In this document: positions 47,061 to 55,415 of the stretch, one piece after another
How the letters are laid out: every line of letters begins with the position of its first letter
Position numbering within the stretch: position 1 is the stretch's first letter
Origin: Leptospirillum sp.
GTDB taxonomy: Bacteria; Nitrospirota; Leptospirillia; Leptospirillales; Leptospirillaceae
Direction: 5' to 3'
Length of the DNA: 64,000 nt
NCBI GenBank assembly: GCA_027315205.1
Contig: DAHUYM010000001.1
Coordinates: 62,001-126,000 of the forward strand
Made by a program: the position numbers and the translations under genes
Notes under the pieces: model-generated
Seen by the model: the letters and a program-made list of their open reading frames with translations, nothing else
Told to the model about the DNA's origin: nothing
The model's database searches: none

Positions 47061-47516
47061 TCACCCCTTGAGTGAAAGTCTTTTTCCGGTGTCCGAAACC
47101 GTCCCGGACCGCACCGTTTGGCTTGCGGCAGACGTTCTCGGCATCATCCGGACCGCTTCCCTCCACCCTTCCAGAAGGTCGTTCAAAATCTTCCGGACAG
47201 GAAGAAGCCGTTCGGCTTCTCCCGTGATGTTCGCCACCGTGATCTCTTCGATCAGGAAGAGATAGAGGACGATCAGGTCGCGCAACCACTCCACCGCTTC
47301 TTCCTGTCCCTCCAGGGCCGATGCAAGCTCGCCCAGGATCGCGGTTGCCCGATGCGCCGCGTCCCCCCTCGCCGGAACGTCTTTTTCCCGGATCGCCCCT
47401 TCGAGCAGAAGAACCGCCTTGATGGCGCCCTCATACAGGCGCAGCAGGAGCTCCGCGGGGGTGATCGTATTCTGAACCGTCCTCTGGTAAGCGTTTATGG
47501 GAAGCGTGGAGGCCAT
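47061..47516 (-). CDS. fliS: Flagellin export chaperone FliS
   Basis: 151 residues. The FliS start NAYQRTVQNTITPAELLLRL and the helix YEGAIKAVLLLEGAIREKD are typical; WLRDLIVLYLFLIEEITVAN matches the third helix. It binds the C-terminal tail of flagellin in the cytoplasm and keeps it unfolded for export. The C-terminal 30 residues are a variable extension. It follows fliD by 30 bp, the common fliD-fliS order. In many bacteria FliS also links to FliW/CsrA control, and both are encoded 3 kb away here. Confidence 0.95.
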   Translation of the reverse strand: MASTLPINAYQRTVQNTITPAELLLRLYEGAIKAVLLLEGAIREKDVPARGDAAHRATAILGELASALEGQEEAVEWLRDLIVLYLFLIEEITVANITGEAERLLPVRKILNDLLEGWREAVRMMPRTSAASQTVRSGTVSDTGKRLSLKG

Positions 47517-47546
47517 CCTCCATCCTTTCTGTCACTCATCACAGTC

Positions 47547-48989
47547 CTAGAGCGTTCCGCGTGCGATTTGCTGGTTGACGTAGTTTTGCTTGGCATTCAA
47601 ACTTCCCAACAGGGACTGGAGCCCTGCATACTTCTCTTCCATGCGCTGCTTCAGGTCCATGATCTCTTCTTGCTTGCGTTCGATTTCTTTCTCATTCATC
47701 CGTCCCTGGCTGTTCAGTGCGCTCTGTTCCCCGAATATGGGCCCGTTGGCCGGATTCGTCATCTCGACGAGAATGGCGTGAAGCGACGACATGAGCCCGG
47801 GATTGCCGGACGATCCCGCCAGGAGGTGGACGACGCCCGCATAGTCCGAGGACAGGGCTCTCTCGAACTTCTGCTGGTTGTAGGACAAACGTCCGGTTTT
47901 TTCGAACGAGACACCGATGTCCGCAAACGTCCGGTATCGCCCATTCTCATCGGTATTCGCCCGGGTCAGGGACGTACCGAGACGGTTTCGGAGTTCGGTG
48001 GCGGTATAGGAACCCAAAAGAGGACCGCCTGTCCCGGTCATCTTGTTGAAACGGGAGTACTTGTCGATGTAATCGATCAGGTCGTTGTAGGACTTGACGA
48101 AACCGGTGACGTTCGCGGTGATCTTTTTCCGGTCGTGAACGATGGAAACGGGTACGGGAACCGTTCCCGTCGGCCTTCGAAGGTGGAGAACCGTACCGGG
48201 TACCGCGTCCTTGACGTCGTTCGAATCCGACACGACCGGAACCCCGTCCACTTTCAGCCTCGCCAGGGCGGCCTTCTGGACCGTCCTGAACGACAGGCCG
48301 ATTCCTACGGTGTCGACGACGCGGAAATTCAGACCGTTCTTCGTCGAAGAAAGGGACAACGAGTACGGGGCATCCGGGGAACCCGTCCTCATGACCATCG
48401 CGTGGATCCCCACGTGCGCACCGTTGATCGCTTCGGCAAAGTCGTTGAGGGTAAATCCCGTGTCCTTGTCGATCCGGACCGATTCGTACCGTCCTCCCAC
48501 GAGCCTGTCTCCGATCAAAAAAGTGATGACCCCATGGGAAAGGGCTCCGTCGGGAGGCGTGTTGAGGACCGACGCCCGGTCGGAGTCGGCCAGTCCGCTG
48601 GAAACCGCCACGGCCGGTCTGGCCAGTGACTCCACTACAACGTCATGATGGCCTATGGACGCCTTGTCGCTGACGGAGACCGTAAAGCCGGAATGGGCGG
48701 GAGTAACCGATTTGAACGCGTTGAAATTGCCTTCGAGATGCAGGGATCCTGTCGATGACTTGAATGTCTCGAGCTTTTTTTCGAGACCGCCCCAGATCGC
48801 CTGTTTGCCCTGGAGCTGGGACTGGGTCTGCTCCAGCTGGGCAAGTGGAACGCTGGCCGCCTTGACCGAGGCTTCAACGAGGGCATCAGTGTCAAGATTC
48901 TGACTCAGGGCTGCCATATTGGTGATTTTCATCCGGTTTGAAGGCGGGCCGCCCGGGAGAGAACCGATATTTCCAGATATCCCGCTCAC
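47547..48989 (-). CDS. fliD: Flagellar filament cap protein FliD
   Basis: 480 residues from a GTG at 48989 behind GGGGAGGAG. Typical FliD: the N-terminal ALSQNLDTDALVEASVKAAS, the central VPVPVSIVHDRKKITANVTG and FVKSYNDLIDYIDKYS, and a C-terminal coiled coil (NEKEIERKQEEIMDLKQRME) ending with YVNQQIARGTL. It caps the growing filament and helps flagellin fold outside the cell. The upstream flagellin gene ends 104 bp away, with a long hairpin between them, so fliD is read either through that or from its own promoter; I saw no clear sigma-28 site directly in the gap. Confidence 0.95.
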   Translation of the reverse strand: MSGISGNIGSLPGGPPSNRMKITNMAALSQNLDTDALVEASVKAASVPLAQLEQTQSQLQGKQAIWGGLEKKLETFKSSTGSLHLEGNFNAFKSVTPAHSGFTVSVSDKASIGHHDVVVESLARPAVAVSSGLADSDRASVLNTPPDGALSHGVITFLIGDRLVGGRYESVRIDKDTGFTLNDFAEAINGAHVGIHAMVMRTGSPDAPYSLSLSSTKNGLNFRVVDTVGIGLSFRTVQKAALARLKVDGVPVVSDSNDVKDAVPGTVLHLRRPTGTVPVPVSIVHDRKKITANVTGFVKSYNDLIDYIDKYSRFNKMTGTGGPLLGSYTATELRNRLGTSLTRANTDENGRYRTFADIGVSFEKTGRLSYNQQKFERALSSDYAGVVHLLAGSSGNPGLMSSLHAILVEMTNPANGPIFGEQSALNSQGRMNEKEIERKQEEIMDLKQRMEEKYAGLQSLLGSLNAKQNYVNQQIARGTL

Positions 48990-49036
48990 ACCTCACTCCT
49001 CCCCGGATTCTACCGGTTCACGCGCCCTGCCCTATT

Positions 49037-49072
49037 GAGGCCAGGGCGCCTCGCAGCAGAACACCTGGCCTC
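49037..49072 (-). terminator. Stem-loop between flagellin and fliD
   Basis: GAGGCCAGG and CCTGGCCTC form a perfect 9-bp stem around an 18-base loop that itself contains GC-rich pairs. It starts about 20 bp after the flagellin stop. No T run follows on the minus strand, so it may limit read-through or protect the flagellin mRNA 3' end rather than stop all transcription. Confidence 0.55.
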
Positions 49073-49093
49073 ATTTGGGTTTCGGCGCTTTTG

Positions 49094-49921
49094 CTAAGGG
49101 AGCAGCTTGATCGCAGCCTGTGGAATCAAGTTCGATTGGGCCAAGACAGCCGCTCCGGACTGGGACAGGATCTGTCTCTTGGTGAAGGCCGCCGTTTCGG
49201 ATGCAAAGTTGACGTCCCTGATTCCAGCCCTGGACGCCTGAACGTTCACGGTCGCGTTGTTAAGATTCCGGACCGTCCATTCCATACGGTTCTGGATCGC
49301 GCCGATGGAACCCTGCACCGCATTGATCCGGTCGAGGGCCTTGTCGAGCTGGTTGATCGCGTTCTTTGCATGGTCCCGGTTCATGATATTCGTCCCACCG
49401 ATGCCCAGGTTATCGGAGTCGAGCTTGCCGATGTGGACGTGCAGCCGGTCTTCCACGTTCGTGTAGATACCGACATGGAACTTGAAGTCGGGATGGGAGC
49501 CGTCGAACAGCCTCATCCCGTTGAAGTCCGTCACCTTGGCGATACGGGTGATTTCAGAGTTCAGATGCTGGTATTCCTGGTCGAGAACCTTGAGGTCCTT
49601 CGGGGAATACGTTCCGTTCGCGGCTTCGATGGCGAGCTGACGCATCTTGAGAAGGATCGTGTTGTCGGTCAGCATGGCGCCGCTGGCCGTCTGCAGGAGG
49701 CTCGCGCCATCGTTCGCGTTCCGGATTGCGGCGCTGTAGCTCATGACCTGAGCGCCCATCCTTTGCGAAATGGCGTATCCCGCAGGATCGTCCGCAGGCG
49801 TGCTCACCCGGTAACCGGACGAGAGCCTGTTGATGTGCTTCGCGAGGGCGTCCTGGGTCTTGTTCAAATTGAATTGCGCCCGCATCGAAGCGATGTTGTC
49901 GTTAATGATCAAACCACTCAT
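49094..49921 (-). CDS. fliC: Flagellin (sigma-28-type promoter)
   Basis: 275 residues, a short flagellin with the D0/D1 ends and almost no central variable domain. N-terminus: INDNIASMRAQFNLNKTQDA and INRLSSGYRVSTPADDPAGY. C-terminus: TAAFTKRQILSQSGAAVLAQ and PQAAIKLLP. It polymerises into the filament. GGAGG precedes the ATG. A sigma-28-type promoter lies 158 bp upstream (50079-50106), giving a long leader in which CsrA could act, since csrA and fliW are next door. It is clearly diverged from the second flagellin at 54524. Confidence 0.97.
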   Translation of the reverse strand: MSGLIINDNIASMRAQFNLNKTQDALAKHINRLSSGYRVSTPADDPAGYAISQRMGAQVMSYSAAIRNANDGASLLQTASGAMLTDNTILLKMRQLAIEAANGTYSPKDLKVLDQEYQHLNSEITRIAKVTDFNGMRLFDGSHPDFKFHVGIYTNVEDRLHVHIGKLDSDNLGIGGTNIMNRDHAKNAINQLDKALDRINAVQGSIGAIQNRMEWTVRNLNNATVNVQASRAGIRDVNFASETAAFTKRQILSQSGAAVLAQSNLIPQAAIKLLP

Positions 49922-50078
49922 GACTCCCTCCTTGGGTTTCCTACCGGTCCAATCCGTGGACCCGTGTCACTACGTACCGAACCGACGCTGAGTAATGCTC
50001 CCCTTAAAAGCGCCAAATTCAGCTGTCGGGACATAACCGAAAGCCTTTCCAGGGCTTCCGTTTGTTCCATCACCCTCC

Positions 50079-50106
50079 TTATCGGAAAGGGAAAAGAAAA
50101 ACTTTA
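50079..50106 (-). promoter_or_regulatory. Sigma-28-type promoter of the flagellin gene
   Basis: On the minus strand TAAAGTTT, then TCCGATAA, with 16 bases between TAAA and TCCGATAA. The consensus is TAAA-N15-GCCGATAA, so one base and one spacer position differ. The -35 overlaps the fliW stop codon. The transcript would carry a leader of roughly 150 bases. Confidence 0.78.
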
Positions 50107-50541
50107 ACCGGGGGTTTGGTTTGCGAAAAGCGGGTAATGGAGCCAGTTCTCCTCGTCGAAGAGGACCACCTGTTTGCCGAGGCGATCCGTCTCTCTCACA
50201 ACCAGCGGGCCCTGGAGATTGACCGTCATCCCGCCCGCATCCTTGGAAGGCACGGTCACGATCACCATGGAATTGACCTCCTGGTCTTTGAAGGTCGGAT
50301 CCGCGATGAGCGATCGTATCCGGTCCCGGTAACCGGGGACGAGTTCTTCGGGATCCATGACGACAAAAGCCAGCGCAGGGTCGTCCACCGACTGGAGCCA
50401 ATAGAATATGCTGGGTTCCTCCGTTTCCAGAAGATAGAAACGGGAGTGTTTGGGGAACCCGAGAAGCCCTTCCGGAAATGTCAGCACCTTCTCCGACAGG
50501 AACGGGATGCGGCCGAATCGGGTGGTTTCGAGTACCTTCAC
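50104..50541 (-). CDS. fliW: Flagellar assembly factor FliW
   Basis: 145 residues from a GTG at 50541 that overlaps the csrA stop (GTGA). FliW hallmarks: [20 protein letters not shown] and [21 protein letters not shown], then [20 protein letters not shown]. FliW binds CsrA or flagellin in turn: when flagellin is exported, FliW is freed and sequesters CsrA, which releases repression of flagellin mRNA. Here fliW sits between csrA and the flagellin gene, the classic arrangement of that switch. The frame open to 50682 adds a shadow of csrA and is rejected. Confidence 0.96.
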   Translation of the reverse strand: MKVLETTRFGRIPFLSEKVLTFPEGLLGFPKHSRFYLLETEEPSIFYWLQSVDDPALAFVVMDPEELVPGYRDRIRSLIADPTFKDQEVNSMVIVTVPSKDAGGMTVNLQGPLVVRETDRLGKQVVLFDEENWLHYPLFANQTPG

Positions 50542-50822
50542 GTCTTGTCCCCCCCTTTCCTCTCCGGATTTCCCCCCTTGCTCCGCTTCGGACGGGCGGA
50601 AGGGTAATGCCGAACGATCATGTCCATTTGATCCGGTGTCACGGTAGCCGCCTTCCTGTTTTCTTCCATGATCCTCTCCCACACCTCGTCCCGGTGGATC
50701 GAGAGCTCGGGAGGGGCTTCCACCCCCAGCCTGACCTGGGATCCCTTCACTTCAAGGATGACGATCCGGACCTGGTCGCCAATCTTGATCCCTTCACCGA
50801 TCTTCCGCGTCAGAATAAGAAT
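50538..50822 (-). CDS. csrA: Carbon storage regulator CsrA, ATT start codon
   Basis: 94 residues if read from ATT at 50822: (M)[19 protein letters not shown], then [17 protein letters not shown]. This is the full CsrA core; it needs the LILTRK strand to form the dimer and RNA site. AGGAGG lies 6 bases before this ATT. The frame contains the flgL stop 24 bp upstream and no ATG, GTG or TTG until a GTG at 50750, which would delete about 24 essential residues. The C-terminal 40 residues are an extended charged tail. CsrA binds GGA motifs in mRNA leaders and represses flagellin translation; FliW counteracts it. Confidence 0.9.
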   Translation of the reverse strand: MLILTRKIGEGIKIGDQVRIVILEVKGSQVRLGVEAPPELSIHRDEVWERIMEENRKAATVTPDQMDMIVRHYPSARPKRSKGGNPERKGGDKT

Positions 50823-50828
50823 GGCGAA

Positions 50829-50834
50829 CCTCCT
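50829..50834 (-). promoter_or_regulatory. csrA: Shine-Dalgarno that fixes the csrA ATT start
   Basis: AGGAGG on the minus strand, ending 6 bases before the ATT at 50822. It lies inside GGACGAGGAGG, which contains two GGA triplets, the core of CsrA-binding sites, so CsrA may repress its own translation here. The binding is inference. Confidence 0.8.
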
Positions 50835-50846
50835 CGTCCTGGCCCC

Positions 50847-51785
50847 TTAGGAGAAAAGGGCATTCTGGGTATTTCTCAAGATTTCCTGCGATGCCTTCGT
50901 CGATACGGCAAGTAGATTCTGGTTCAGCGCCAACTTGGAGACCGCCTTCGGGATGTCGACATCTTCGGTCTGGCTCCGGAGCGACTTGAGATCGATCTCG
51001 TATTTTGCGAGCCGGTCCAGGGTGGTCCTGAGAGCCCTTTCGCGGGTACCCAAAACAGCCGCACGTTCGGAGACATAACGGATATTCCGGTCGATCTCGT
51101 CGATCGACTTGGTTATCGCCGTTTGATCGTTCGTATCGAGCGCCTTCAGAAAACGCATCAGGACCGGAAGGGGCTTGTCCCCGGCCGGATCCCTGAGGCT
51201 GTCCCCCAAAATACGGGATCCCACTTCGGTGACGCTCATGAGACCCGCCTCCCTAAGCTTTGGAGAAAATCCCTGCTGTACGTAAGCGGTGGTATCGCTG
51301 CCTTGATAGGCCACCTCGCCTGGATGTCCCAGGGGATCTGTAAAATGGAACGGGGCGACGGTCACGTTCGTGCCGGACAGAAGAAACTGTTCCCCTGACT
51401 TGGTGTTGGCGAGTGCAATGATCTGCTCGAAAACCCTCCTCATTTCCTGGGAGGCGATCCGGCGGTCTCCCGCTGTCATGGTATCGTTGGCCATCCGGAT
51501 CGCCAGCCCCTTGGAACGGATGAGAAGGTTTCCGACCTGTCCGATGACGCTTTCCATGAGGGCAAGCCGGGCAGCTCCTTCGTGGGCGTTCTGGATAATC
51601 CTCCGGGTGACGGCGAGATTCCGGTTGATCCGTAGGGATTCGCCCATCCGCTCCGGAGCGTCTCCCGGGGTTTCGAACTGCTTCCCGGACGAGATTTGAC
51701 GGTCGACCAGATAAAGATTGTTAATAGCCTGATCGTGGGAATGTACGACTTCCCGGTTGGTCATGAGGCCTGTCACCCGTATCAT
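50847..51785 (-). CDS. flgL: Flagellar hook-filament junction protein FlgL
   Basis: 312 residues. N-terminus MIRVTGLMTNREVVHSHDQA and LYLVDRQISSGKQFETPGDA are typical of FlgL, as is the C-terminal ALNQNLLAVSTKASQEILRN that mirrors flagellin D0. It joins the hook-side junction protein FlgK to the filament. It is exported without a signal peptide. GGAGG lies upstream. It follows flgK by 30 bp and precedes csrA by 24 bp, with the csrA frame being the same as the flgL frame after its stop codon. Confidence 0.95.
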   Translation of the reverse strand: MIRVTGLMTNREVVHSHDQAINNLYLVDRQISSGKQFETPGDAPERMGESLRINRNLAVTRRIIQNAHEGAARLALMESVIGQVGNLLIRSKGLAIRMANDTMTAGDRRIASQEMRRVFEQIIALANTKSGEQFLLSGTNVTVAPFHFTDPLGHPGEVAYQGSDTTAYVQQGFSPKLREAGLMSVTEVGSRILGDSLRDPAGDKPLPVLMRFLKALDTNDQTAITKSIDEIDRNIRYVSERAAVLGTRERALRTTLDRLAKYEIDLKSLRSQTEDVDIPKAVSKLALNQNLLAVSTKASQEILRNTQNALFS

Positions 51786-51815
51786 CGGGATATTTCCTCC
51801 CCCATCAGGTCAGGA

Positions 51816-53501
51816 TCAGGTGGACGCGCTGGTGAGATGGATGAGCGTGTCCAGCATCTGGTTTGTCATGTGGATCAGATTGGCCGAAGCCTGGTAGGCC
51901 TTTTCGTACTGGATGATTTTCGCCGATTCATTGGCGATCGAAACCCCCGAGACCGACAGGCGCTGATTCTCGAGTCCCTTCATGATGACGGACTGTGCCA
52001 TGTAATGATCCCTTGCGTTACGTGCCCATGTACCGAGTTCCGCCACCCCGGAACCAAAAAAGTCATGAAATGTCATGTCCATCTCCTGGCCGACGAACTT
52101 GACGCGGGTTTGGGTGAGGGCGAAGATGCGATGGGCGTTCTTGTTGTCTCCCTGGTTCGTTCCGGGACCCACCGGCCTTAAGGCCGCCCCGACATCGTCG
52201 GGCTCCACCGTTTCGACCGACATGCCAAGCGCGGCTCCGGCCACGTCCGCCCCTCCTCCGACCATGAACGATCCGGCGGACTTTCCTCCCCCCGTGACCC
52301 TCACGCTGTACCCATGGACGATCAGCGTTTCCGAGCCTCCGGTCAGGCTTGCTGTCCTCAGAATCTTTCCGGACCGGGCATCGGTTACCGTCACTGAATT
52401 CCCCGAAATCTCGACCTTGAGGGGATCGACCGCCCCGGAAGGGTCTACCGCATTGGCGGTCACGCTCACTTTCGGGGACACCGGACCCTCCGGCTTGACC
52501 GTCACGGTCGGCCTGAAAAAGTTCAGGTTGGTCTTTCCGCTCAGACCGTAGCCCTGGGCATGCTGGGCATTCACATGATTGATGATCGCGTGGGCCAGGA
52601 CGTTCAAGTGATTTTGCATCGTCGCGAGTTTTTTATCCCTCACGTCGAGATAGCCGCCGACCTCCCCTCCCTGAATCCGGTCGGTGATATCGATCGGAGG
52701 TCCCGAATATCCTGGTGGCATGAGAAGGATGCGGATGCGGTCATGGGTCGCGTCGAAGACGGTCTTGAGCTGCCCCGCATCGATATCCGTTATCGCGGAC
52801 TGCCCCCCCAGGTGGAGGGTGATCGCCCCGTTCTTGTCGGTGAAGAAGTGGGCGCTCATTTTCTTGGAGACGTCCCTGACGAGCCGCATCCGCTCGTCGA
52901 TAAGGGTATTGGGATGCTGTCCTCCGGCTTCGGCACGGAGGATCTGGCGGTTCAGATCGGCGATTTTCGTGAGGTCCGCGTTCACATGCCTGACAGACGC
53001 TGTGGCCATGTCCGAGAGACGATCTTTCGTCTGGCTGTAAAGCCCCGCCATCTGATGAAAATCCTCCGACACGTTCTGCCCGTATGTGATGAGCGTCGCA
53101 CGGGCAGCGCGGTCGAGTGGATGATTGGCCACCATTTCCCAGCTGCTCATGAAACGGCTGATGTCCCGGGACAGGCCTTCGTTCTGTGCATGGGTAAAAT
53201 AGGTATCGAGTTCGGAAAGGGCGATGCGTGAGGACTCCCAGTATCCCATGCGGGTTTTCTGGCGGGTGAGCTGATTTTCCAGAAATGTGTTGACGACCCG
53301 CCGGACCGCGGTCGCACGGGCCCCGGACCCGACCATCCCGGGATTGCCGTTACTCGGCGGTCCTTGGGAAAAATGGACTTCCTCTTCACTGTAACCGGGC
53401 GTGTTGACGTTCGAAACGTTCTGGCTGGATGCGGAAAGCCCGGCCTGATTCGCTTCGATGCCCGATTTCCCGATGTTCAGGATGCCGAATACGCCAGACA
53501 T
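51816..53501 (-). CDS. flgK: Flagellar hook-associated protein FlgK
   Basis: 561 residues from the ATG at 53501 (GAGG 5 bases upstream); a frame to 53585 adds shadow sequence of flgN. N-terminus: NIGKSGIEANQAGLSASSQN and VNTPGYSEEEV, the flagellar rod/hook family signature. C-terminus: SGVSIANESAKIIQYEKAYQ and MTNQMLDTLIHL. It forms the first junction between hook and filament. It starts immediately after the flgN stop, so translation is likely coupled with its chaperone. Confidence 0.96.
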   Translation of the reverse strand: MSGVFGILNIGKSGIEANQAGLSASSQNVSNVNTPGYSEEEVHFSQGPPSNGNPGMVGSGARATAVRRVVNTFLENQLTRQKTRMGYWESSRIALSELDTYFTHAQNEGLSRDISRFMSSWEMVANHPLDRAARATLITYGQNVSEDFHQMAGLYSQTKDRLSDMATASVRHVNADLTKIADLNRQILRAEAGGQHPNTLIDERMRLVRDVSKKMSAHFFTDKNGAITLHLGGQSAITDIDAGQLKTVFDATHDRIRILLMPPGYSGPPIDITDRIQGGEVGGYLDVRDKKLATMQNHLNVLAHAIINHVNAQHAQGYGLSGKTNLNFFRPTVTVKPEGPVSPKVSVTANAVDPSGAVDPLKVEISGNSVTVTDARSGKILRTASLTGGSETLIVHGYSVRVTGGGKSAGSFMVGGGADVAGAALGMSVETVEPDDVGAALRPVGPGTNQGDNKNAHRIFALTQTRVKFVGQEMDMTFHDFFGSGVAELGTWARNARDHYMAQSVIMKGLENQRLSVSGVSIANESAKIIQYEKAYQASANLIHMTNQMLDTLIHLTSAST

Positions 53502-53502
53502 G

Positions 53503-53985
53503 TCAGCCTCTTGTCGAAACCATCGCCGGTGCCGGCGGTGGCGTTCCAAGGTCTCCACGTGAACCGTACGTGTCGAAAGCCCCATCCTCTTGCCTCAACA
53601 CCTTGAGGAACGCCGAAACGGTCTGCACCGAGTCCTGCGCCACGACCATGTTGACCGAAGCGATTTCGGCCAGGTGAATGATTTCGGCGCGGAAATTCTT
53701 CAGGAATTCAATGCCTCCGGGGCCTCCAAGATCGGAGCCGGCGACCGCCCAGGAAGGGACTTTGCCTTCGGGGGTGAATCCCGCATCGGTCATCAGGACC
53801 TGGAATCTTTCCGTTTCGACGATTTTTTGGGTGACGACAGCTTCCAGGTCTCCCGGTTCGCTGCCCAGCAGGAGAGACTGCTCTCGCAGCAATACGTCCT
53901 TCAGGACCCGGATCTGTTCGAGAAGAAGATCCAGGGTTGACGAAAACCCCTCTTGGGATTCGGATGCGTTTCGATGAGGTTCCAT
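53503..53985 (-). CDS. flgN: FlgN-like export chaperone
   Basis: 160 residues, acidic and helical. LDLLLEQIRVLKDVLLREQS and LEAVVTQKIVETERFQVLMT match the long N-terminal helices of FlgN. FlgN is the cytoplasmic chaperone for FlgK and FlgL, which are encoded directly downstream. The last part is Pro-rich and variable. It lies 55 bp after flgM. FlgN proteins diverge strongly, so the call rests on size, helix pattern and position. Confidence 0.8.
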   Translation of the reverse strand: MEPHRNASESQEGFSSTLDLLLEQIRVLKDVLLREQSLLLGSEPGDLEAVVTQKIVETERFQVLMTDAGFTPEGKVPSWAVAGSDLGGPGGIEFLKNFRAEIIHLAEIASVNMVVAQDSVQTVSAFLKVLRQEDGAFDTYGSRGDLGTPPPAPAMVSTRG

Positions 53986-54040
53986 GGCCCCCGTTCACCT
54001 CTTACCGGGCCGGGTTCAACCCTCCGTATTCCTGGGGACA

Positions 54041-54403
54041 TCAGGACTCCTTGCGTCGGTTCTTCGCCTCGGCAATTGCCATGTCCACCATTTTCCGGAG
54101 GATTTCCCGGGCTGGAACGTGGTATTCCCCGCGTTCGATCCGGTTTTTGAGACTCATGACCCTTGCGGATCGCACATCCGGCTCCCGACGGATCAGCTCC
54201 CTGAGCCTGGCCACTTGCTTGGCCTGCCCCGAGATCACGACCAAGTCGGTTTCGCCCGGAGATTCGGGCGCAGATGAACCCGTCGTACGGTCGGAGTCTT
54301 CGGTCTTTTTGACCTTCCCTTTGCCTTGAGCGCCTTCGGGCCGGTTACCTCCGGGCGGTCCTCCACCCAGCGGCCCGATACCGCTTCCCTGATCGACGGT
54401 CAT
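54041..54403 (-). CDS. flgM: Anti-sigma-28 factor FlgM
   Basis: 120 residues. The N-terminal half is Gly/Pro-rich and disordered. The C-terminal half holds the sigma-binding helices: VARLRELIRREPDVRSARVM and NRIERGEYHVPAREILRKMV, close to the FlgM pattern (VxxLRxxIxxGxYxVDxxxIAxKLL). FlgM holds sigma-28 inactive until it is exported through the finished hook. A sigma-28-type promoter lies 42 bp upstream, so FlgM is part of a negative feedback loop on its own synthesis. It heads the flgM-flgN-flgK-flgL-csrA-fliW unit. Confidence 0.92.
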   Translation of the reverse strand: MTVDQGSGIGPLGGGPPGGNRPEGAQGKGKVKKTEDSDRTTGSSAPESPGETDLVVISGQAKQVARLRELIRREPDVRSARVMSLKNRIERGEYHVPAREILRKMVDMAIAEAKNRRKES

Positions 54404-54444
54404 ATCCCCTTCCTCTCCAGTTGTGACGAGTCCTCTAATCCATT

Positions 54445-54471
54445 TTATCGGATTCCTGATCTAAAACTTTA
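54445..54471 (-). promoter_or_regulatory. Sigma-28-type promoter of the flgM unit
   Basis: On the minus strand TAAA, exactly 15 bases, TCCGATAA; the consensus is TAAA-N15-GCCGATAA. The -35 continues as TAAAGTTT, the same extended box as at the flagellin promoter at 50079. Confidence 0.85.
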
Positions 54472-54492
54472 GAGGACCCTCCCGGAGGGGTC

Positions 54493-54525
54493 AAGGGTGT
54501 TCCGCGACAGGAACGCCCTTTTTTT
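54493..54525. terminator. Hairpin at the end of the second flagellin gene
   Basis: AAGGGTGTTCC and GGAACGCCCTT form an 11-bp stem (one G-T pair) with a 6-base loop. On the plus strand it is followed by TTTTT, a proper rho-independent terminator; on the minus strand, the direction of the flagellin transcript, it directly follows the stop codon but has only a short T tract. It separates the flgF operon from the flgM promoter. Confidence 0.7.
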
Positions 54526-55384
54526 ACGGAATCAGCTTGATCGCCGACTGGGGAATCTGGTTCGCCTGCGCGAGAACCGCCGTTCCCGCCTGCTGGAGGA
54601 TCCGGTCCCGGACAAGATGGGCCGTTTCCGAAGCGAAGTTGACGTCCTTGATCTGGCTCTTTGACGCTTCGATGTTCACCAGAGCGGTGTTCAGATTACG
54701 GATCGTCCAGACCATCCGGTTCTGGAATGCGCCAAGGGTTCCCTGGATCGTATTGAGTTCCGCCAGGGCTCCGTCGATCGCCGATATGGCGGAGAGCGCC
54801 ATCGCCTCGTTTGTAATCGAGGTCGCCGACAGGCTCATCACCAGGGTGCTGTTCTGGAAAATCCCCAGCACATCGGAGCTGATCGACGGGATCCCCACGA
54901 CAAGCCGGTTGGTATCGTCCGTGCCGGCGTCGATCTGGAAGACAAGTCCGGTTTCCATGCTGCCGTCGAGCACTTTTCGGCCGTTGAAATTGGTCACGAG
55001 CGCGATACGGTTGATTTCGCTCATGAGGTGCTGGTATTCGTTCTGCAGAACCGAAAGGTCCTCGGGCGAATAGGTGCTGTTTGCCGCCTGGATGGCCAGC
55101 TGTCTCATCTTGGTCAGGATTTCGTTGTCCGTCAGAAGCGCGCCGCTGACCGTCTGGATCAGCCCGGCTCCGTCATGGGCATTCCGGATCGCCTGCTGGA
55201 CCGACTTGATGTACGATGTCATCACCTGCCCGATGGCATATCCGGCCGGATCGTCCGCCGGGGAGATGACCCTGTATCCGCTGGAAAGCCGGTTGATCGA
55301 TTTGCTCAGCCGGTCCTGGGTTTCGTTCAAATTGAACTGAGCCCCCAGACTGGCCGTGTTCGTATTGATCACCAAACCGCTCAT
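54524..55384 (-). CDS. Second flagellin, at the end of the flgF (sigma-54) operon
   Basis: 286 residues from the ATG at 55384 (GGGAGG 7 bases upstream). Flagellin ends are intact: INTNTASLGAQFNLNETQDR, INRLSSGYRVISPADDPAGY, and LVRDRILQQAGTAVLAQANQ. Like the other flagellin it has only a small central region, and it differs in many positions. No sigma-28 site is seen in the 31-bp gap after flgJ, so it should be transcribed from the flgF operon. It could form a minor, early part of the filament near the hook. That division of labour is inferred by analogy with FlaB in Helicobacter. Confidence 0.96.
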   Translation of the reverse strand: MSGLVINTNTASLGAQFNLNETQDRLSKSINRLSSGYRVISPADDPAGYAIGQVMTSYIKSVQQAIRNAHDGAGLIQTVSGALLTDNEILTKMRQLAIQAANSTYSPEDLSVLQNEYQHLMSEINRIALVTNFNGRKVLDGSMETGLVFQIDAGTDDTNRLVVGIPSISSDVLGIFQNSTLVMSLSATSITNEAMALSAISAIDGALAELNTIQGTLGAFQNRMVWTIRNLNTALVNIEASKSQIKDVNFASETAHLVRDRILQQAGTAVLAQANQIPQSAIKLIP

Positions 55385-55415
55385 CTGATTCCCTCCCTTT
55401 CTCCGCATCCGTTCT

